A DNA stretch of 64,000 nucleotides from DATBVX01 sp035263105 (GCA_035263105.1 DATFRO010000066.1:1-64000), one strand, 5' to 3'; positions 42,545-54,698 are shown, counted from the first letter of the stretch. The notes: generated by a model not told the origin, from the letters alone. Translations and numbers: made by a program.

Positions 42545-43674
42545 GACGGATTCCGCAGGACTGCGCCCAGGGCTTCGATGGCGCGGCGCGTTTGCTCGAG
42601 TGTGCCGCTCGTGATGCGCAGGTGATTCGGCAACCCGTAGTTGCCCACTGGACGCGCGATCACCGCTCTGCGCAGCAGTCCTTCGAAGACCGGGCCCGCC
42701 GGGCGTCCGAGATCCACGAGCACGAAGTTGCCCGCCGAGGGAAGCACCTTGAGTCCAAGTCTGCCGAGCCCGGCGCGCAGTTCTTCGAGCGAGGCGCGGT
42801 TCAGTTCCACCGAGTTGCGCAAATGCGCCGGATCTGCGAGCGCCGCCGTCGCTGCGGCGAGCGCCACCGTGTTCACGTTGAAGGGCTGTCGCAGACGATT
42901 CAACGTCTCGGCGACCGCGGGTTGCGAAATCGCGTAGCCCACGCGCAGGCCGGCGAGCCCGTAAGCTTTCGAGAAGGTGCGCAGCACGACGAGATTCGGC
43001 AGCTCTTCCAGCCACTCGGTGGCGTCCGGGCAATCGGTAGCACGTGAGTATTCGAAATACGCTTCGTCCACGGCCGCAATCGTGGCGGATGGCAACGCCT
43101 TCAGGAACGTGAGCAAGCGCTCAGGGCCGATCCATGTGCCGGTGGGATTGTTGGGATTCGCAATGAAAACCAGCCGTGTTTTCGCGGTAATCGCCTGCGC
43201 CATCGCGTCGAGATCGTGGCCGAGCGGCATCTCAGCGTCAGCCGGCAGCGCCTTGATGACGCGCGCGGTGGCGCCCGATGCCTGGACGACGATGGGATAA
43301 ACCGCGAAGCAGTATTGCGAATACACGGCCTCGGTTGCGGGCGTGAGAAACGCTTCGGCGAGCAGGACCAGCACATCGTTGGAGCCGTTGCCCAGCGTCA
43401 GGCACTCCGGCGCAATGTGGTGATGGGCGGCCAGCTGTCGCTTGAGGTCGAACCCGCTGCCGTCCGGATACAGACCAATCTCTCCCAGCGCCTCGCTCAT
43501 GGCCGCGCGCGCGCGCGGTCCCGGACCCAGCGGATTCTCATTCGACGCGAGCTTGACGACGTCGTGCACGCCATACTCGCGCTCGAGCTCGGAGATCGGC
43601 TTGCCAGGGACATACGGCTGCAACCCACGCACCGATGGTGCAACCAGGTCCTCGATAGCGATCTCCTTGCTCAC
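42541..43674 (-). CDS. hisC: Histidinol-phosphate aminotransferase
   Basis: 377 residues from GTG 43674, overlapping the pheA stop as GTGA. PLP motifs: KLASNENPLGPGP, FIANPNNPTGTW, and Lys236 in RTFSKAYGLAGLRVGY. This second-type HisC, placed between pheA and aroA as in Pseudomonas hisC2, may also transaminate aromatic keto acids. An upstream extension is not supported. Confidence 0.95.
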   Translation of the reverse strand: MSKEIAIEDLVAPSVRGLQPYVPGKPISELEREYGVHDVVKLASNENPLGPGPRARAAMSEALGEIGLYPDGSGFDLKRQLAAHHHIAPECLTLGNGSNDVLVLLAEAFLTPATEAVYSQYCFAVYPIVVQASGATARVIKALPADAEMPLGHDLDAMAQAITAKTRLVFIANPNNPTGTWIGPERLLTFLKALPSATIAAVDEAYFEYSRATDCPDATEWLEELPNLVVLRTFSKAYGLAGLRVGYAISQPAVAETLNRLRQPFNVNTVALAAATAALADPAHLRNSVELNRASLEELRAGLGRLGLKVLPSAGNFVLVDLGRPAGPVFEGLLRRAVIARPVGNYGLPNHLRITSGTLEQTRRAIEALGAVLRNPS

Positions 43675-44819
43675 AGGACTGCCTGGGGATATGAGCCGAG
43701 CACGCGAAACAACGACGCGCGCCGCTTGAGCTGCGTGAGCGCCTTCGCCAGCTTGCGGTCTTCCGCGTGACCTTCGACGTCGAGGAAGAAGACGTAGTCC
43801 CATTTGCGCCGCTGCGAGGGACGCGACTCGATGCGGGTAACGTTGATCGCCGCTTTGGCGAGAGGCTCGAGCAGCCGGTAGAGCGCACCGGGGCGCTCCG
43901 TGTGCGCCGCCGAGACCAGCAGTGTCGTCTTGTCCTTGCCACTCGGGCGAAACGCCTTGCGACCGACGACCAGGAACCGGGTCGTGTTGTCGGGCCGGTC
44001 CTCGATCTGTGCCACCAGGACTTTCAGGTCGTAGACCTCCGCGGCGGCTTCCCCGGCAATCGCGGCCGTGCCCTTCTCATCGCGCGCGCGGCGCGCACCT
44101 TCGGCGTTGCTGGATACCGCGACCCGCTCGGCGTTCGGCAGGTACTCGGCGAGCCAGGCACGGCACTGCGCCAGGGATTGCTGATGTGAGCAGACGCGCT
44201 CGATGTCCGCGAGTGAATCCATGCGCCCCATCAGGTATTGATGAATGCGCAACTCGACTTCGCCGCAGATCCGCGCAGGCGATGCCAGGAAGCGGTCGAG
44301 CGTATTGTTGACCGTACCCTCGGTGGAATTCTCGATCGGCACGACTCCGAAGTCGGCAACGCCCGCTTCCACTTCGTGAAACACTTCGTCGATGGTCGCA
44401 AGGGCCAGCGCTCGCACCGAGTGACCGAAATGCTTGTGGACCGCCGCCTGGGTGAAGGTGCCTTCGGGCCCGAGAAACCCGACCTTCAGCGGGTCTTCCT
44501 GCGCGAGGCACGCGGACATGATCTCGCGAAACAGGCGCAGCACTTCCTCGTTGCGCAGCGGCCCCTTGTTGCGCTCCAGAGCCAAGCGCAGCACCTGCGC
44601 CTCGCGCTCCGGCCGGTAGTAGTCGACGGTGTGCCCGTCCTGGTGCTTGGAGATGCCGGCTTCGCGCGCGAGACGCGCCCGCTCGCTGAGCAGCTCGTGG
44701 ATCCGCGCGTCGACGGCATCGATGCTGCCGCGTAGCTCCTCGAGACCGAGCGCCGGCGTGGGCTTCGGGGGCTGCGAGCGCCCCGCCGTCCGCGCGCGCT
44801 TCGAGGATCTGCGCGCCAT
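43671..44819 (-). CDS. pheA: Bifunctional chorismate mutase / prephenate dehydratase
   Basis: 382 residues from ATG 44819. The mutase helices cover about 25-105 (LEELRGSIDAVDARIHELLSERARLA), prephenate dehydratase about 110-290 (VGFLGPEGTFTQAAV, VVPIENSTEGTV, TRFLVVG), and the ACT domain at the end (ERPGALYRLLEPLAKAAINV with ESRPS) gives phenylalanine feedback. It makes phenylpyruvate. The gene starts four bases after serA ends. A Lys/Arg-rich N-terminal 20 residues are extra. Confidence 0.96.
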   Translation of the reverse strand: MARRSSKRARTAGRSQPPKPTPALGLEELRGSIDAVDARIHELLSERARLAREAGISKHQDGHTVDYYRPEREAQVLRLALERNKGPLRNEEVLRLFREIMSACLAQEDPLKVGFLGPEGTFTQAAVHKHFGHSVRALALATIDEVFHEVEAGVADFGVVPIENSTEGTVNNTLDRFLASPARICGEVELRIHQYLMGRMDSLADIERVCSHQQSLAQCRAWLAEYLPNAERVAVSSNAEGARRARDEKGTAAIAGEAAAEVYDLKVLVAQIEDRPDNTTRFLVVGRKAFRPSGKDKTTLLVSAAHTERPGALYRLLEPLAKAAINVTRIESRPSQRRKWDYVFFLDVEGHAEDRKLAKALTQLKRRASLFRVLGSYPQAVL

Positions 44820-44823
44820 GGGA

Positions 44824-45993
44824 TCAGAGTATCCGCGCCGACAGCACGCCTTCGATCCGGCGAATCTGCTCGTACACCTCGGCCGCAATCGGTGCGTCCG
44901 TGTCGATCAGCGTGTAGGCCAGCTCGCCGCGCGACTTGTTGAGCAGGTCCGCGATGTTGAGTCCTGCGGTGGCGAGGCAGGTGGAGATCTGGCCCACCAT
45001 GTTGGGAACGTTGTCGTTCGCGATGGCGATGCGCTGGCCGCCGTTGCTGCGCGGCAGGACGGCCTCGGGAAAATTGACCGAGTTGCGCACGTTGCCGTGC
45101 TCGAGAAAGTCGCGCACGGTGTCGGCCACCATGATGGCGCAGTTCTCCTCGGCCTCGTCGGTCGAGGCGCCGAGGTGCGGCAAGGCTACGACGCGCGGAT
45201 GGTTGCGGATCGCGTTGCTCGGAAAGTCGCACACGTAGGCGTGCAGGCGGCCCTGGTCAAGCGCTTCGACGATGGCGCCTTCGTCAACGATCGGCGCGCG
45301 CGCAAAATTGAGGACCACTCCGCCCTTGCGCATCAGGCGCAGGCGGTTGGCGTTCACGAGCTTGCGCGTCTGGTCATTGAGCGGCACGTGGACTGTGATG
45401 AGGTCGGAGCGCGCGAAGAGATCGTCGAGACTCACCGCCTGCTCGACGCCCGAGGAGAGTTGCCAGGCACGCTGCACCGTGATCTGCGGGTCGTAGCCGA
45501 GCGCCTTCATCCGCAAGCCGAGCGCGGCATTGGCGACTTCAACGCCGATCGCGCCAAGGCCCACCACCCCCAGCGTGCGACCCGGAAGCTCGAAGCCGAC
45601 GAACTTCTTCTTGCCCTTCTCGACGGCCTCTTCAACCACGTCATCGTCGCCCTCGAGCTCGCGCACGTAGCCCCAGGCCTGGCAGATGTTGCGCGCCGCG
45701 AGGAACATCCCGGCGATCACGAGCTCCTTCACGGCATTCGCATTCGCGCCGGGGGAATTGAACACCGGGATGCCACGCTTGCTGAGCGCCGCCACCGGAA
45801 TGTTGTTGACGCCAGCCCCGGCGCGCCCCACCGCCTTGACCGAATCCGGGATGACCATGTCGTGCATGTCCGCTGAGCGGACCAGCACCGCATCCGGATG
45901 CCCGATCTCGGAGGCGATCTCGAAGCGTTCGCGCGGCAGGCGCTCGAGGCCCCGCAGCGAGATGTTGTTGAGGGTGAGTATCTTGTACGTCAT
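44824..45993 (-). CDS. serA: D-3-phosphoglycerate dehydrogenase
   Basis: 389 residues from ATG 45993. It has the NAD fold GVVGLGAIG, substrate-binding NIPVAALSKRGIPVFNSPGANA, catalytic His in PHLGASTDEAEEN, and a C-terminal ACT domain (about 318-389) likely for serine feedback. It starts serine synthesis. Where longer SerA proteins read ALDVF, this one has YVCDFPSN, the form of the short SerA class. serC lies directly upstream (28 bases), so two of three serine genes are together. Confidence 0.95.
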   Translation of the reverse strand: MTYKILTLNNISLRGLERLPRERFEIASEIGHPDAVLVRSADMHDMVIPDSVKAVGRAGAGVNNIPVAALSKRGIPVFNSPGANANAVKELVIAGMFLAARNICQAWGYVRELEGDDDVVEEAVEKGKKKFVGFELPGRTLGVVGLGAIGVEVANAALGLRMKALGYDPQITVQRAWQLSSGVEQAVSLDDLFARSDLITVHVPLNDQTRKLVNANRLRLMRKGGVVLNFARAPIVDEGAIVEALDQGRLHAYVCDFPSNAIRNHPRVVALPHLGASTDEAEENCAIMVADTVRDFLEHGNVRNSVNFPEAVLPRSNGGQRIAIANDNVPNMVGQISTCLATAGLNIADLLNKSRGELAYTLIDTDAPIAAEVYEQIRRIEGVLSARIL

Positions 45994-46021
45994 GGAGCGT
46001 CGTCGAACGTCAACTGCCGTG

Positions 46022-47101
46022 CTAACCATTCTTCCTCGCAAACTCCTGCATGAATTCCACCAGCGCGTTCACGCCCGCAAGCGGCAACGCGTTGTACAGG
46101 CTGGCTCGCATGCCGCCTGCCGAACGGTGGCCTTCGAGATTCGTGAGCCCAGCGGCCTTCGCTTCGCTCAGGAACTGCTGGTCGAGCTCCGGCCGAGCCA
46201 GCGTGAAAGGCACATTCATCCACGAACGACAATCCCTGGCTACCGGGTTGCGGTAGAACCCCGAGCCATCGATGGCCGCATAGAGCTTCGCTGACTTGGC
46301 GCGATTGATCTCGGCCATCGCCGCCACCCCACCCTGGCGCTTGAGCCACTCGAACACGAGGCCGGCGAAGTACCAACCAAAAGTCGGCGGCGTGTTGAGC
46401 ATCGAACCTTCGTCCGCCATCGCCTTGTAGTCGAACACCAGCGGTGTAGCGGGACGCGCGCGGCCGATCAGGTCATCGCGCACGATGACCACCGTGATTC
46501 CCGAGGGCCCGATGTTCTTCTGCGCACCGGCGTAGATGAGCCCGAACTTCGAGACGTCGACCGGGCGCGACAGCAACGTCGAAGACATGTCGGCGACCAG
46601 CGGTGTTGCACCAATTTCGGGCACGAAGTGGAACTCCACTCCGCCGATCGTCTCGTTCGGGGTGTAGTGCAGGTACGCCGCGTCCTTGCTCAGTTTCCAC
46701 GCGGCGACGGCAGGGATCGTGTTGTAGCCTGAGTCCGCCGCGTCCGCAGCGACGTTCACCTTGCAGTAGCGCCGCGCATCGCCGAGCGCCTTCTTCGACC
46801 AGCTGCCGGTGTTGACGTAGTCGACGACCGACTGCTCGGTCGCGAGGTTCATGGGAATCGCGGAGAACTGCCCGGTGGCGCCGCCCTGCAGGAACAGCAC
46901 CTGGTAGTTCGAGGGTACCGACAGCAGCTCGCGAAAGTCCGCCTCGGCCTTCTCCGCCACGGCGACGAAGGCCTTGCTGCGGTGGCTGATCTCCATCACG
47001 GACATCCCGCCACCCTGCCAGTCGATCAACTCATCCCGAGCCTGTTCGAGGACTTCCAGAGGCAGCGCCGCCGGCCCGGCGCTGAAATTGAAAACGCGCA
47101 T
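46022..47101 (-). CDS. serC: Phosphoserine aminotransferase
   Basis: 359 residues; FNFSAGPAALPLEVLEQA at the start and PLP-binding Lys195 in GLIYAGAQKNIGPSG. It converts 3-phosphohydroxypyruvate to phosphoserine and also serves pyridoxal phosphate synthesis. It follows gyrA by 47 bases, the order known from Pseudomonas. Confidence 0.98.
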   Translation of the reverse strand: MRVFNFSAGPAALPLEVLEQARDELIDWQGGGMSVMEISHRSKAFVAVAEKAEADFRELLSVPSNYQVLFLQGGATGQFSAIPMNLATEQSVVDYVNTGSWSKKALGDARRYCKVNVAADAADSGYNTIPAVAAWKLSKDAAYLHYTPNETIGGVEFHFVPEIGATPLVADMSSTLLSRPVDVSKFGLIYAGAQKNIGPSGITVVIVRDDLIGRARPATPLVFDYKAMADEGSMLNTPPTFGWYFAGLVFEWLKRQGGVAAMAEINRAKSAKLYAAIDGSGFYRNPVARDCRSWMNVPFTLARPELDQQFLSEAKAAGLTNLEGHRSAGGMRASLYNALPLAGVNALVEFMQEFARKNG

Positions 47102-47148
47102 GAAATTCCCGTGCTGAGCGCACTAATTCACGAGGCCCGGCGAGTGTA

Positions 47149-49740
<2,592 letters not shown>

Positions 49741-49884
49741 TCAGGGGTCCGTTTTCGGGCTCCGGCGAGCGCCGGGGAGAGTGAGTTTCAGTGCGGTTCT
49801 GGGCTGCGTGGCAAGCGCCGAATCTTATCACAGCGAGCACCTGCGCCGAACCCTTGCAGCATGTCGGCACAGGACCGCCATCGC

Positions 49885-49890
49885 TATACT
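49885..49890 (+). promoter_or_regulatory. -10 element for the mtaD operon
   Basis: TATACT (5 of 6 to consensus) 31 bases before the mtaD ATG. No convincing -35 was found at 16-18 bases upstream, so only the -10 is called. Confidence 0.4.
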
Positions 49891-49921
49891 AGGCGCCGGA
49901 AATTCGCCCGCCGCGGTACGC

Positions 49922-51253
49922 ATGGAATCCATCGATCTGCTCATCGACGCACGCTGGGTCATCCCGGTCGAGCCCGACAGCCGAGTGCTGGAAAATCACG
50001 CGCTCGCCATCAATGGCGGGCGCATCGTCGCGCTGCTGCCGTCCGCCGAAGCACGCTCGCGCTTTCTTCCCAGGGAACGCACCGAGCGCTCGACCCACGT
50101 CCTCGTGCCGGGCTTCGTCAATGCGCACACACACGGCTCCATGAGCCTGCTGCGTGGTGTCGCGGACGACCTGCCATTCGAGGCGTGGTTCGGCAAGCGC
50201 ATCTGGCCGCTGGAGCAGCGCTGGGTGAGCGCGGACTTCGTACGTGACGGGAGCGAGCTCGCCTACGCAGAGATGCTCCTCTCGGGCACCACCTGTTTCG
50301 CGGACTGGTATTTCTTCCCTGAAGAGAGTGCGCGGGTGGCCGCGGACATGCGCGTGCGTGCGTGCATAGGTGCACCCATCGCGGATGCCCCGGCACCCTG
50401 GGCGCGCGGCGCCGATGAGTACATCTCGCAGGCCCTCGCGCTGCATGACGCCTGGCGTGACCATCCACTGATCAGCACCGCGCTCGGTCCACATTCCCCC
50501 TATCTCGTCGGCGATGCCACGTTCGAGCGTATCCGCACCTATGCGGACCAGCTCGACGCGATGCTGATGATTCACCTGCACGAGACCGAAGCGGAGATCG
50601 CGCAGTCACTGTCTGTTCACGGCGTGCGACCGATCGAACGTCTGCGCCGGCTCGGCCTGCTGTCGCCGCGCCTGATCGCCGTGCACTTCGTCCAGGCGGC
50701 GGCGCCCGACATCCAGACGGCCGCCGAAACGGCGCTCTCCGTGATTCACTGCCCGGAGTCGAACCTCAAGCTCGGCAACGGAATCGCGCCGGTTGCGGCG
50801 ATGCTGAATGCGCGCCTCAACGTGGCCATGGGCACCGATGGCGCGGCGAGCAACAACGATCTCGATCTGCTGGGAGAGACGCGCACCGCTGCGCTGCTGG
50901 CCAAGGGCATCACCCGTGATCCCACTGTCCTCGATGCAGGCACCGCCTTGCGGATGGCGACCCTGAACGGCGCGCGGGCTCTGGGCCTCGACGCGGTGAC
51001 GGGGTCGCTCCTGCCGGGGAAGTGGGCCGACTTGTGCTGCGTCGATCTGGATGCGCCTGCGACGCTCCCCGTGTATTCCCCGCTGTCTCAACTCGTGTAT
51101 GCCGCGAGCCGCGACCAGGTGAGCGATGTCTGGGTGGCGGGCAAGCACCTCGTCGGAGGCGGCAAACTGACACGAGTCGATCCCGATCGCCTGCGCCATC
51201 ACGCGGCGCGCTGGAGCGAACGCATCGCGGGCCTCCTGGAGCGCGCCGCTTGA
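49922..51253 (+). CDS. mtaD: TRZ/ATZ hydrolase, 5-methylthioadenosine/SAH deaminase type
   Basis: 443 residues from ATG 49922. Metal ligands His69 and His71 lie in FVNAHTHGS; further motifs are HLHETEAEI, the His in AVHFVQA, HCPESNLKLGNG and the Asp in MGTDGAASNNDLD. In Pseudomonas the gene at this place (PA3170) deaminates methylthioadenosine. Orientation and spacing (overlap with ubiG as TTGA) show a five-gene operon mtaD-ubiG-mupP-rmuC-yciK. Confidence 0.92.
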   Translation: MESIDLLIDARWVIPVEPDSRVLENHALAINGGRIVALLPSAEARSRFLPRERTERSTHVLVPGFVNAHTHGSMSLLRGVADDLPFEAWFGKRIWPLEQRWVSADFVRDGSELAYAEMLLSGTTCFADWYFFPEESARVAADMRVRACIGAPIADAPAPWARGADEYISQALALHDAWRDHPLISTALGPHSPYLVGDATFERIRTYADQLDAMLMIHLHETEAEIAQSLSVHGVRPIERLRRLGLLSPRLIAVHFVQAAAPDIQTAAETALSVIHCPESNLKLGNGIAPVAAMLNARLNVAMGTDGAASNNDLDLLGETRTAALLAKGITRDPTVLDAGTALRMATLNGARALGLDAVTGSLLPGKWADLCCVDLDAPATLPVYSPLSQLVYAASRDQVSDVWVAGKHLVGGGKLTRVDPDRLRHHAARWSERIAGLLERAA

Positions 51254-51975
51254 GCACCGCAGGCCAGCACCACAGTGGCAACGTCGACGCGGGCGAGATC
51301 GCCAAGTTCGAAGCGCTCGCGCAGCGCTGGTGGGACCCCGCGGGCGAGTTCCGGCCGCTGCACGAGCTCAATCCACTGCGCCTCGCCTTCATCAAGGAGC
51401 GGGTGCAACTGCGCGACGCCCGCGTGCTGGATGTCGGTTGCGGCGGCGGGATCCTGTCGGAAGCCCTGGCTCGCGACGGCGCGCACGTCCTGGGAATCGA
51501 CCTGGCACAGGCGGCGTTGCAGGTTGCCGAACTGCATGCGCTCGAGCATGGCATCAAGCTCGAGTATCGTCTCGTCGCGGCCGAAGAACTCGCGGCCACC
51601 CAACCCGCAGCTTTTGACGTGGTCACCTGCATGGAAATGCTCGAGCACGTGCCGGAGCCGGAGCAGGTGATGGCGGCGCTCAGCGCGCTGCTGAAACCGG
51701 GTGGGCACCTGTTCATCTCGACCATCAACCGCAATCTCAAGGCTTTCCTGCTGGCGATCGTGGGCGCCGAGTACGTGCTGCGGCTGTTGCCGCGGGGCAC
51801 ACACGACTACGAGCGCTTCATCCGCCCTTCGGAGCTCGCGGGCTGGGCGCGCCAGGCTGGCCTTGAGGTCCGGGACATCGCCGGCATCGAGTACAACCCG
51901 ATCACGCGCCAGTTCTTCCGCAGTAACGATGCGACGGTGAACTACCTCGTGCATCTCACGCGCGCCGGCCAGTGA
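51250..51975 (+). CDS. ubiG: Ubiquinone biosynthesis O-methyltransferase
   Basis: 241 residues from TTG 51250, overlapping the mtaD stop (TTGA), with GGAG about ten bases upstream; the size equals E. coli UbiG. SAM motif I is VLDVGCGGGILSEALA (59-74), and STINRNLKAFLLAIVGAEY with HDYERFIRPSEL are UbiG-specific. It does both O-methylations in ubiquinone synthesis. No ATG fits, as the first in-frame one lies well inside the protein. Confidence 0.96.
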   Translation: MSTAGQHHSGNVDAGEIAKFEALAQRWWDPAGEFRPLHELNPLRLAFIKERVQLRDARVLDVGCGGGILSEALARDGAHVLGIDLAQAALQVAELHALEHGIKLEYRLVAAEELAATQPAAFDVVTCMEMLEHVPEPEQVMAALSALLKPGGHLFISTINRNLKAFLLAIVGAEYVLRLLPRGTHDYERFIRPSELAGWARQAGLEVRDIAGIEYNPITRQFFRSNDATVNYLVHLTRAGQ

Positions 51976-52655
51976 TGTCTGCAGCGCCCCTGCTCCACGG
52001 AGTGCTCTTCGACCTCGACGGAACGCTGCTCGATACGGCGCCCGATATGGCGCACGCCCTGAACCTGCTGCGTGCCGAGCATGGCGAGCCGCCGATCCCG
52101 TTCGGACACATCCGGCCTCATGTTTCGCACGGAGCCCTGGCGCTGGTGCGCCTCGGCTTTCCGCAGGCGGACGAGCAGCGCGTCGCCGCGCTGCGCTCGC
52201 GCATCCTCGAGTTGTACAGCGCCAACCTGGCCCTGCAGACGACGCTCTTCCCGGGGTTCGAAGAGGTGTTGCAGCAGCTCGAGTCGCGGAGCCTGCGCTG
52301 GGGTATCGTCACCAATAAGCCGGGATTTCTCACCGAGCCGTTGCTCGCGACGCTCCGACTTGCCGAACGTGCCGCGTGCATCGTGAGCGGCGACACGCTT
52401 GCGCAACGCAAACCGCATCCCGCGCCGCTCCTGCACGCCGCCGCCCTGCTCGGTCTCGATCCAGGCGACTGCGTGTATGTGGGCGACGCGGAGCGCGACG
52501 TGCGTGCCGCCCACGCCGCGGGCATGCGCGCGGTCGTCGCACTCTTTGGTTACCTCGGTGAAGACGATCGGCCGCACAGCTGGAATGCGGACGGGATGAT
52601 CGAGCAGCCGGGTGAGCTGATCGGTTGGTTGAACGGCCCGGGTGGGAATTCATGA
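51975..52655 (+). CDS. mupP: HAD phosphatase, MurNAc-6-phosphate phosphatase type
   Basis: 226 residues from ATG 51975, which overlaps the ubiG stop by one base (TGATG). HAD motifs: DLDGTLLDT (Asp13, Asp15), VTNKPGFL, Lys in QRKPHP and VGDAERDV. It is a phosphoglycolate-phosphatase-like subclass I enzyme. The place between ubiG and yciK is that of Pseudomonas MupP, which frees MurNAc from MurNAc-6-P in peptidoglycan recycling. The assignment rests on synteny more than on unique residues; glycolate phosphatase (Gph) is the alternative. Confidence 0.85.
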   Translation: MSAAPLLHGVLFDLDGTLLDTAPDMAHALNLLRAEHGEPPIPFGHIRPHVSHGALALVRLGFPQADEQRVAALRSRILELYSANLALQTTLFPGFEEVLQQLESRSLRWGIVTNKPGFLTEPLLATLRLAERAACIVSGDTLAQRKPHPAPLLHAAALLGLDPGDCVYVGDAERDVRAAHAAGMRAVVALFGYLGEDDRPHSWNADGMIEQPGELIGWLNGPGGNS

Positions 52656-53959
52656 CGATGAACGGCCTGTGGATCTGGCTCCTGTTCGCCGGCGTGCTGG
52701 GCTTCGTTCTCGGCTGGCTGCTGATGGCCTTGCGTGCGTCTCGCTCCCAGCAACAGATCGGACTCGATCTCGAGAACGCCCGTGCGCGTCTCAAGGCGCA
52801 GGAGACGCTGGACCAGGAGCGCAACAGCATGCTGGAGCGCGCCCAGGAGCGGCTCTCGGTGGCCTTTGACGGCCTCGCACGCGAGACCCTGCGCAGCAAC
52901 AGCGAGTTGTTCCTGAAGCTCGCGCACGAAAATCTCGGGCAGCAGCAGCTGCAGGCCACGCATGCGCTGCGCGAACGCGAACAGGCCATCGAAACCATGC
53001 TGAAGCCGATCCAGGAGGCGCTCGGCCGCACGCAAGCGCAGATCGCGACGATCGAGAAGGATCGCCACGAGGCGTTCGGCGCCATGCGTCAGTACCTGGA
53101 GTCGGTGAACCAGAGCCAGTCCGCCCTGCAACGCGAGACGCGCAACCTGGTCAATGCGCTGCGCCGCCCGGAAGTCCGCGGCCAATGGGGTGAAATGTCG
53201 CTGCGACGGCTGGTCGAGCTCGCGGGCATGACGCCGCACTGCGATTTCACCGAGCAGGTGCACACCGCGAGCGAAGAAGGGGCGCTGCGTCCCGATCTCA
53301 TTATTCACATGCCCGACGGGCGCGACCTGGTGGTGGACGTGAAGACGCCTCTCGGCGCGTATCTCGAAGCCGTGGACGCGACCTCTGATGAAGCGCGCGC
53401 GGGCGCGCTTCGCCGGCACGGCCAGCTGATCGCCGAACGCGTGCGGGCGCTCGCCGCCAAGTCCTACTGGGCGCAATTCACCAAGAGCCCGGACTTCGTG
53501 ATCCTGTTCGTGCCCGGCGATCAGTTTCTCGCGGCCGCGCTCAACGAGAATCCGGGTCTCCTCGATGACGCGATCCGTCAGAGCGTGATCCTCGCGACTC
53601 CGACCAGCTTCATCGCGATGCTGAAGGCGATCGCCTACGGTTGGCGGCAACTGGCGCTGGCGCAGAATGCCGAGACCATCCGCGATCTCGGTGAGGATCT
53701 CTACCGGCGCCTGAGTGTGTTCGGCGCGCATCTCGGCCGCGTCGGCAAGAGCCTCGATTCGAGCGTCGAGGCCTATAACAGCGCGATTGGTTCGCTCGAA
53801 CGCCAGGTGTTGCCCGCGGCACGCCGCTTCACCGATCTCGGCCTCAAGCCCGATCGGACGCTCGAGACCCTGGACCCGGTGGAAAAACTGGCCAGGACGC
53901 CGAGCAGCGATGCGCCCGATGTGGCGCCTGACGCCGGTTCATCCGATGAGCGCCATTGA
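52652..53959 (+). CDS. rmuC: DNA recombination protein RmuC
   Basis: 435 residues from ATG 52652, overlapping the mupP stop (ATGA). A membrane helix (LWIWLLFAGVLGFVLGWLL) is followed by a long coiled coil (about 30-170) and the RmuC nuclease-like domain (about 170-400: NALRRPEVRGQWGEMSLRR, VVDVKTPLGAYLEA, YGWRQLALAQNAE). RmuC limits DNA inversion in E. coli. Its insertion between mupP and yciK differs from Pseudomonas. Confidence 0.93.
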   Translation: MTMNGLWIWLLFAGVLGFVLGWLLMALRASRSQQQIGLDLENARARLKAQETLDQERNSMLERAQERLSVAFDGLARETLRSNSELFLKLAHENLGQQQLQATHALREREQAIETMLKPIQEALGRTQAQIATIEKDRHEAFGAMRQYLESVNQSQSALQRETRNLVNALRRPEVRGQWGEMSLRRLVELAGMTPHCDFTEQVHTASEEGALRPDLIIHMPDGRDLVVDVKTPLGAYLEAVDATSDEARAGALRRHGQLIAERVRALAAKSYWAQFTKSPDFVILFVPGDQFLAAALNENPGLLDDAIRQSVILATPTSFIAMLKAIAYGWRQLALAQNAETIRDLGEDLYRRLSVFGAHLGRVGKSLDSSVEAYNSAIGSLERQVLPAARRFTDLGLKPDRTLETLDPVEKLARTPSSDAPDVAPDAGSSDERH

Positions 53960-54698
53960 TCTCAAGGACTATCGTCCGGCGCCTCGAGAGTTGCGTGAAC
54001 GCGTGATCCTCGTGACCGGCGCCGGCGACGGGATCGGCCGCGCTGTGGCCCTGGCGCTCGCCGCCCACGGCGCCACGGTGGTCCTCAGTGGTCGCACCGT
54101 GCGCAAGCTCGAAGCCGTGCACGATGAGATCCGCGCCGCGGGAGGCCCTCAGCCGAGCATCGCGCCGCTCAACCTGGAGCGCGCGCTGGCCAACGACTAC
54201 GACGCGCTTGCGGCGGCGCTCGAGACGAACTACGGACGGCTCGACGGCTTGCTGCACAACGCCGCCATCCTGGGGCAGCTCAGCCCGATCGATCACTACG
54301 ATGTGCCGACCTGGGTCCGGGTGCTGCACGTCAACGTGACCGCCGCGTTTGCGCTCACGCAGGTCTGTCTGCCGCTGCTGAGGAAGTCAGCGGATGCCAG
54401 CGTGCTCTTCACGTCCAGCAGCGTCGGACGGCGCGGCCGCGCGCTCTGGGGCGCGTACGCGGTTTCCAAGTTTGCGATCGAGGGTCTCACCCAAGTGCTC
54501 GCGGACGAGACTTCCGCGACGCAGATCCGCGTGAATGCGCTCAACCCGGTGCGTGCCCGTACCGCGATGCGCCTCGAGGCATACCCCGCCGAAGATCGCA
54601 GCGCCTTGCCGGAGCCCGGCTCGCTGGTCGGACCTTATCTCTACCTGCTTGGGCCGGCGAGCCGCGCAATCACCGGCCAGAGCCTGGATTGCTTCTGA
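53946..54698 (+). CDS. yciK: YciK-family short-chain oxidoreductase
   Basis: 250 residues from ATG 53946, overlapping rmuC by 14 bases. Cofactor motif TGAGDGIG (24-31), NAAILG, catalytic Ser in FTSSSVGR and YAVSK. The early YRPAPRELRERVILVTG is typical of YciK. Function unknown; possibly linked to envelope or cobalamin metabolism. Ends eight bases from the converging rluB-like gene. Confidence 0.92.
   Translation: MSAIDLKDYRPAPRELRERVILVTGAGDGIGRAVALALAAHGATVVLSGRTVRKLEAVHDEIRAAGGPQPSIAPLNLERALANDYDALAAALETNYGRLDGLLHNAAILGQLSPIDHYDVPTWVRVLHVNVTAAFALTQVCLPLLRKSADASVLFTSSSVGRRGRALWGAYAVSKFAIEGLTQVLADETSATQIRVNALNPVRARTAMRLEAYPAEDRSALPEPGSLVGPYLYLLGPASRAITGQSLDCF

Noticed and set aside
42545..43033. 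N-terminal extension of the aroA frame by 163 codons
   Set aside because: The extension is hisC read in another frame and is Arg-rich; the GTG overlapping the hisC stop gives the normal AroA length.
49822..49850. gyrA promoter (TAAGAT with a candidate -35)
   Set aside because: The -10-like hexamer is acceptable, but the -35 position reads TTCGGC with only two matches; too weak to call.
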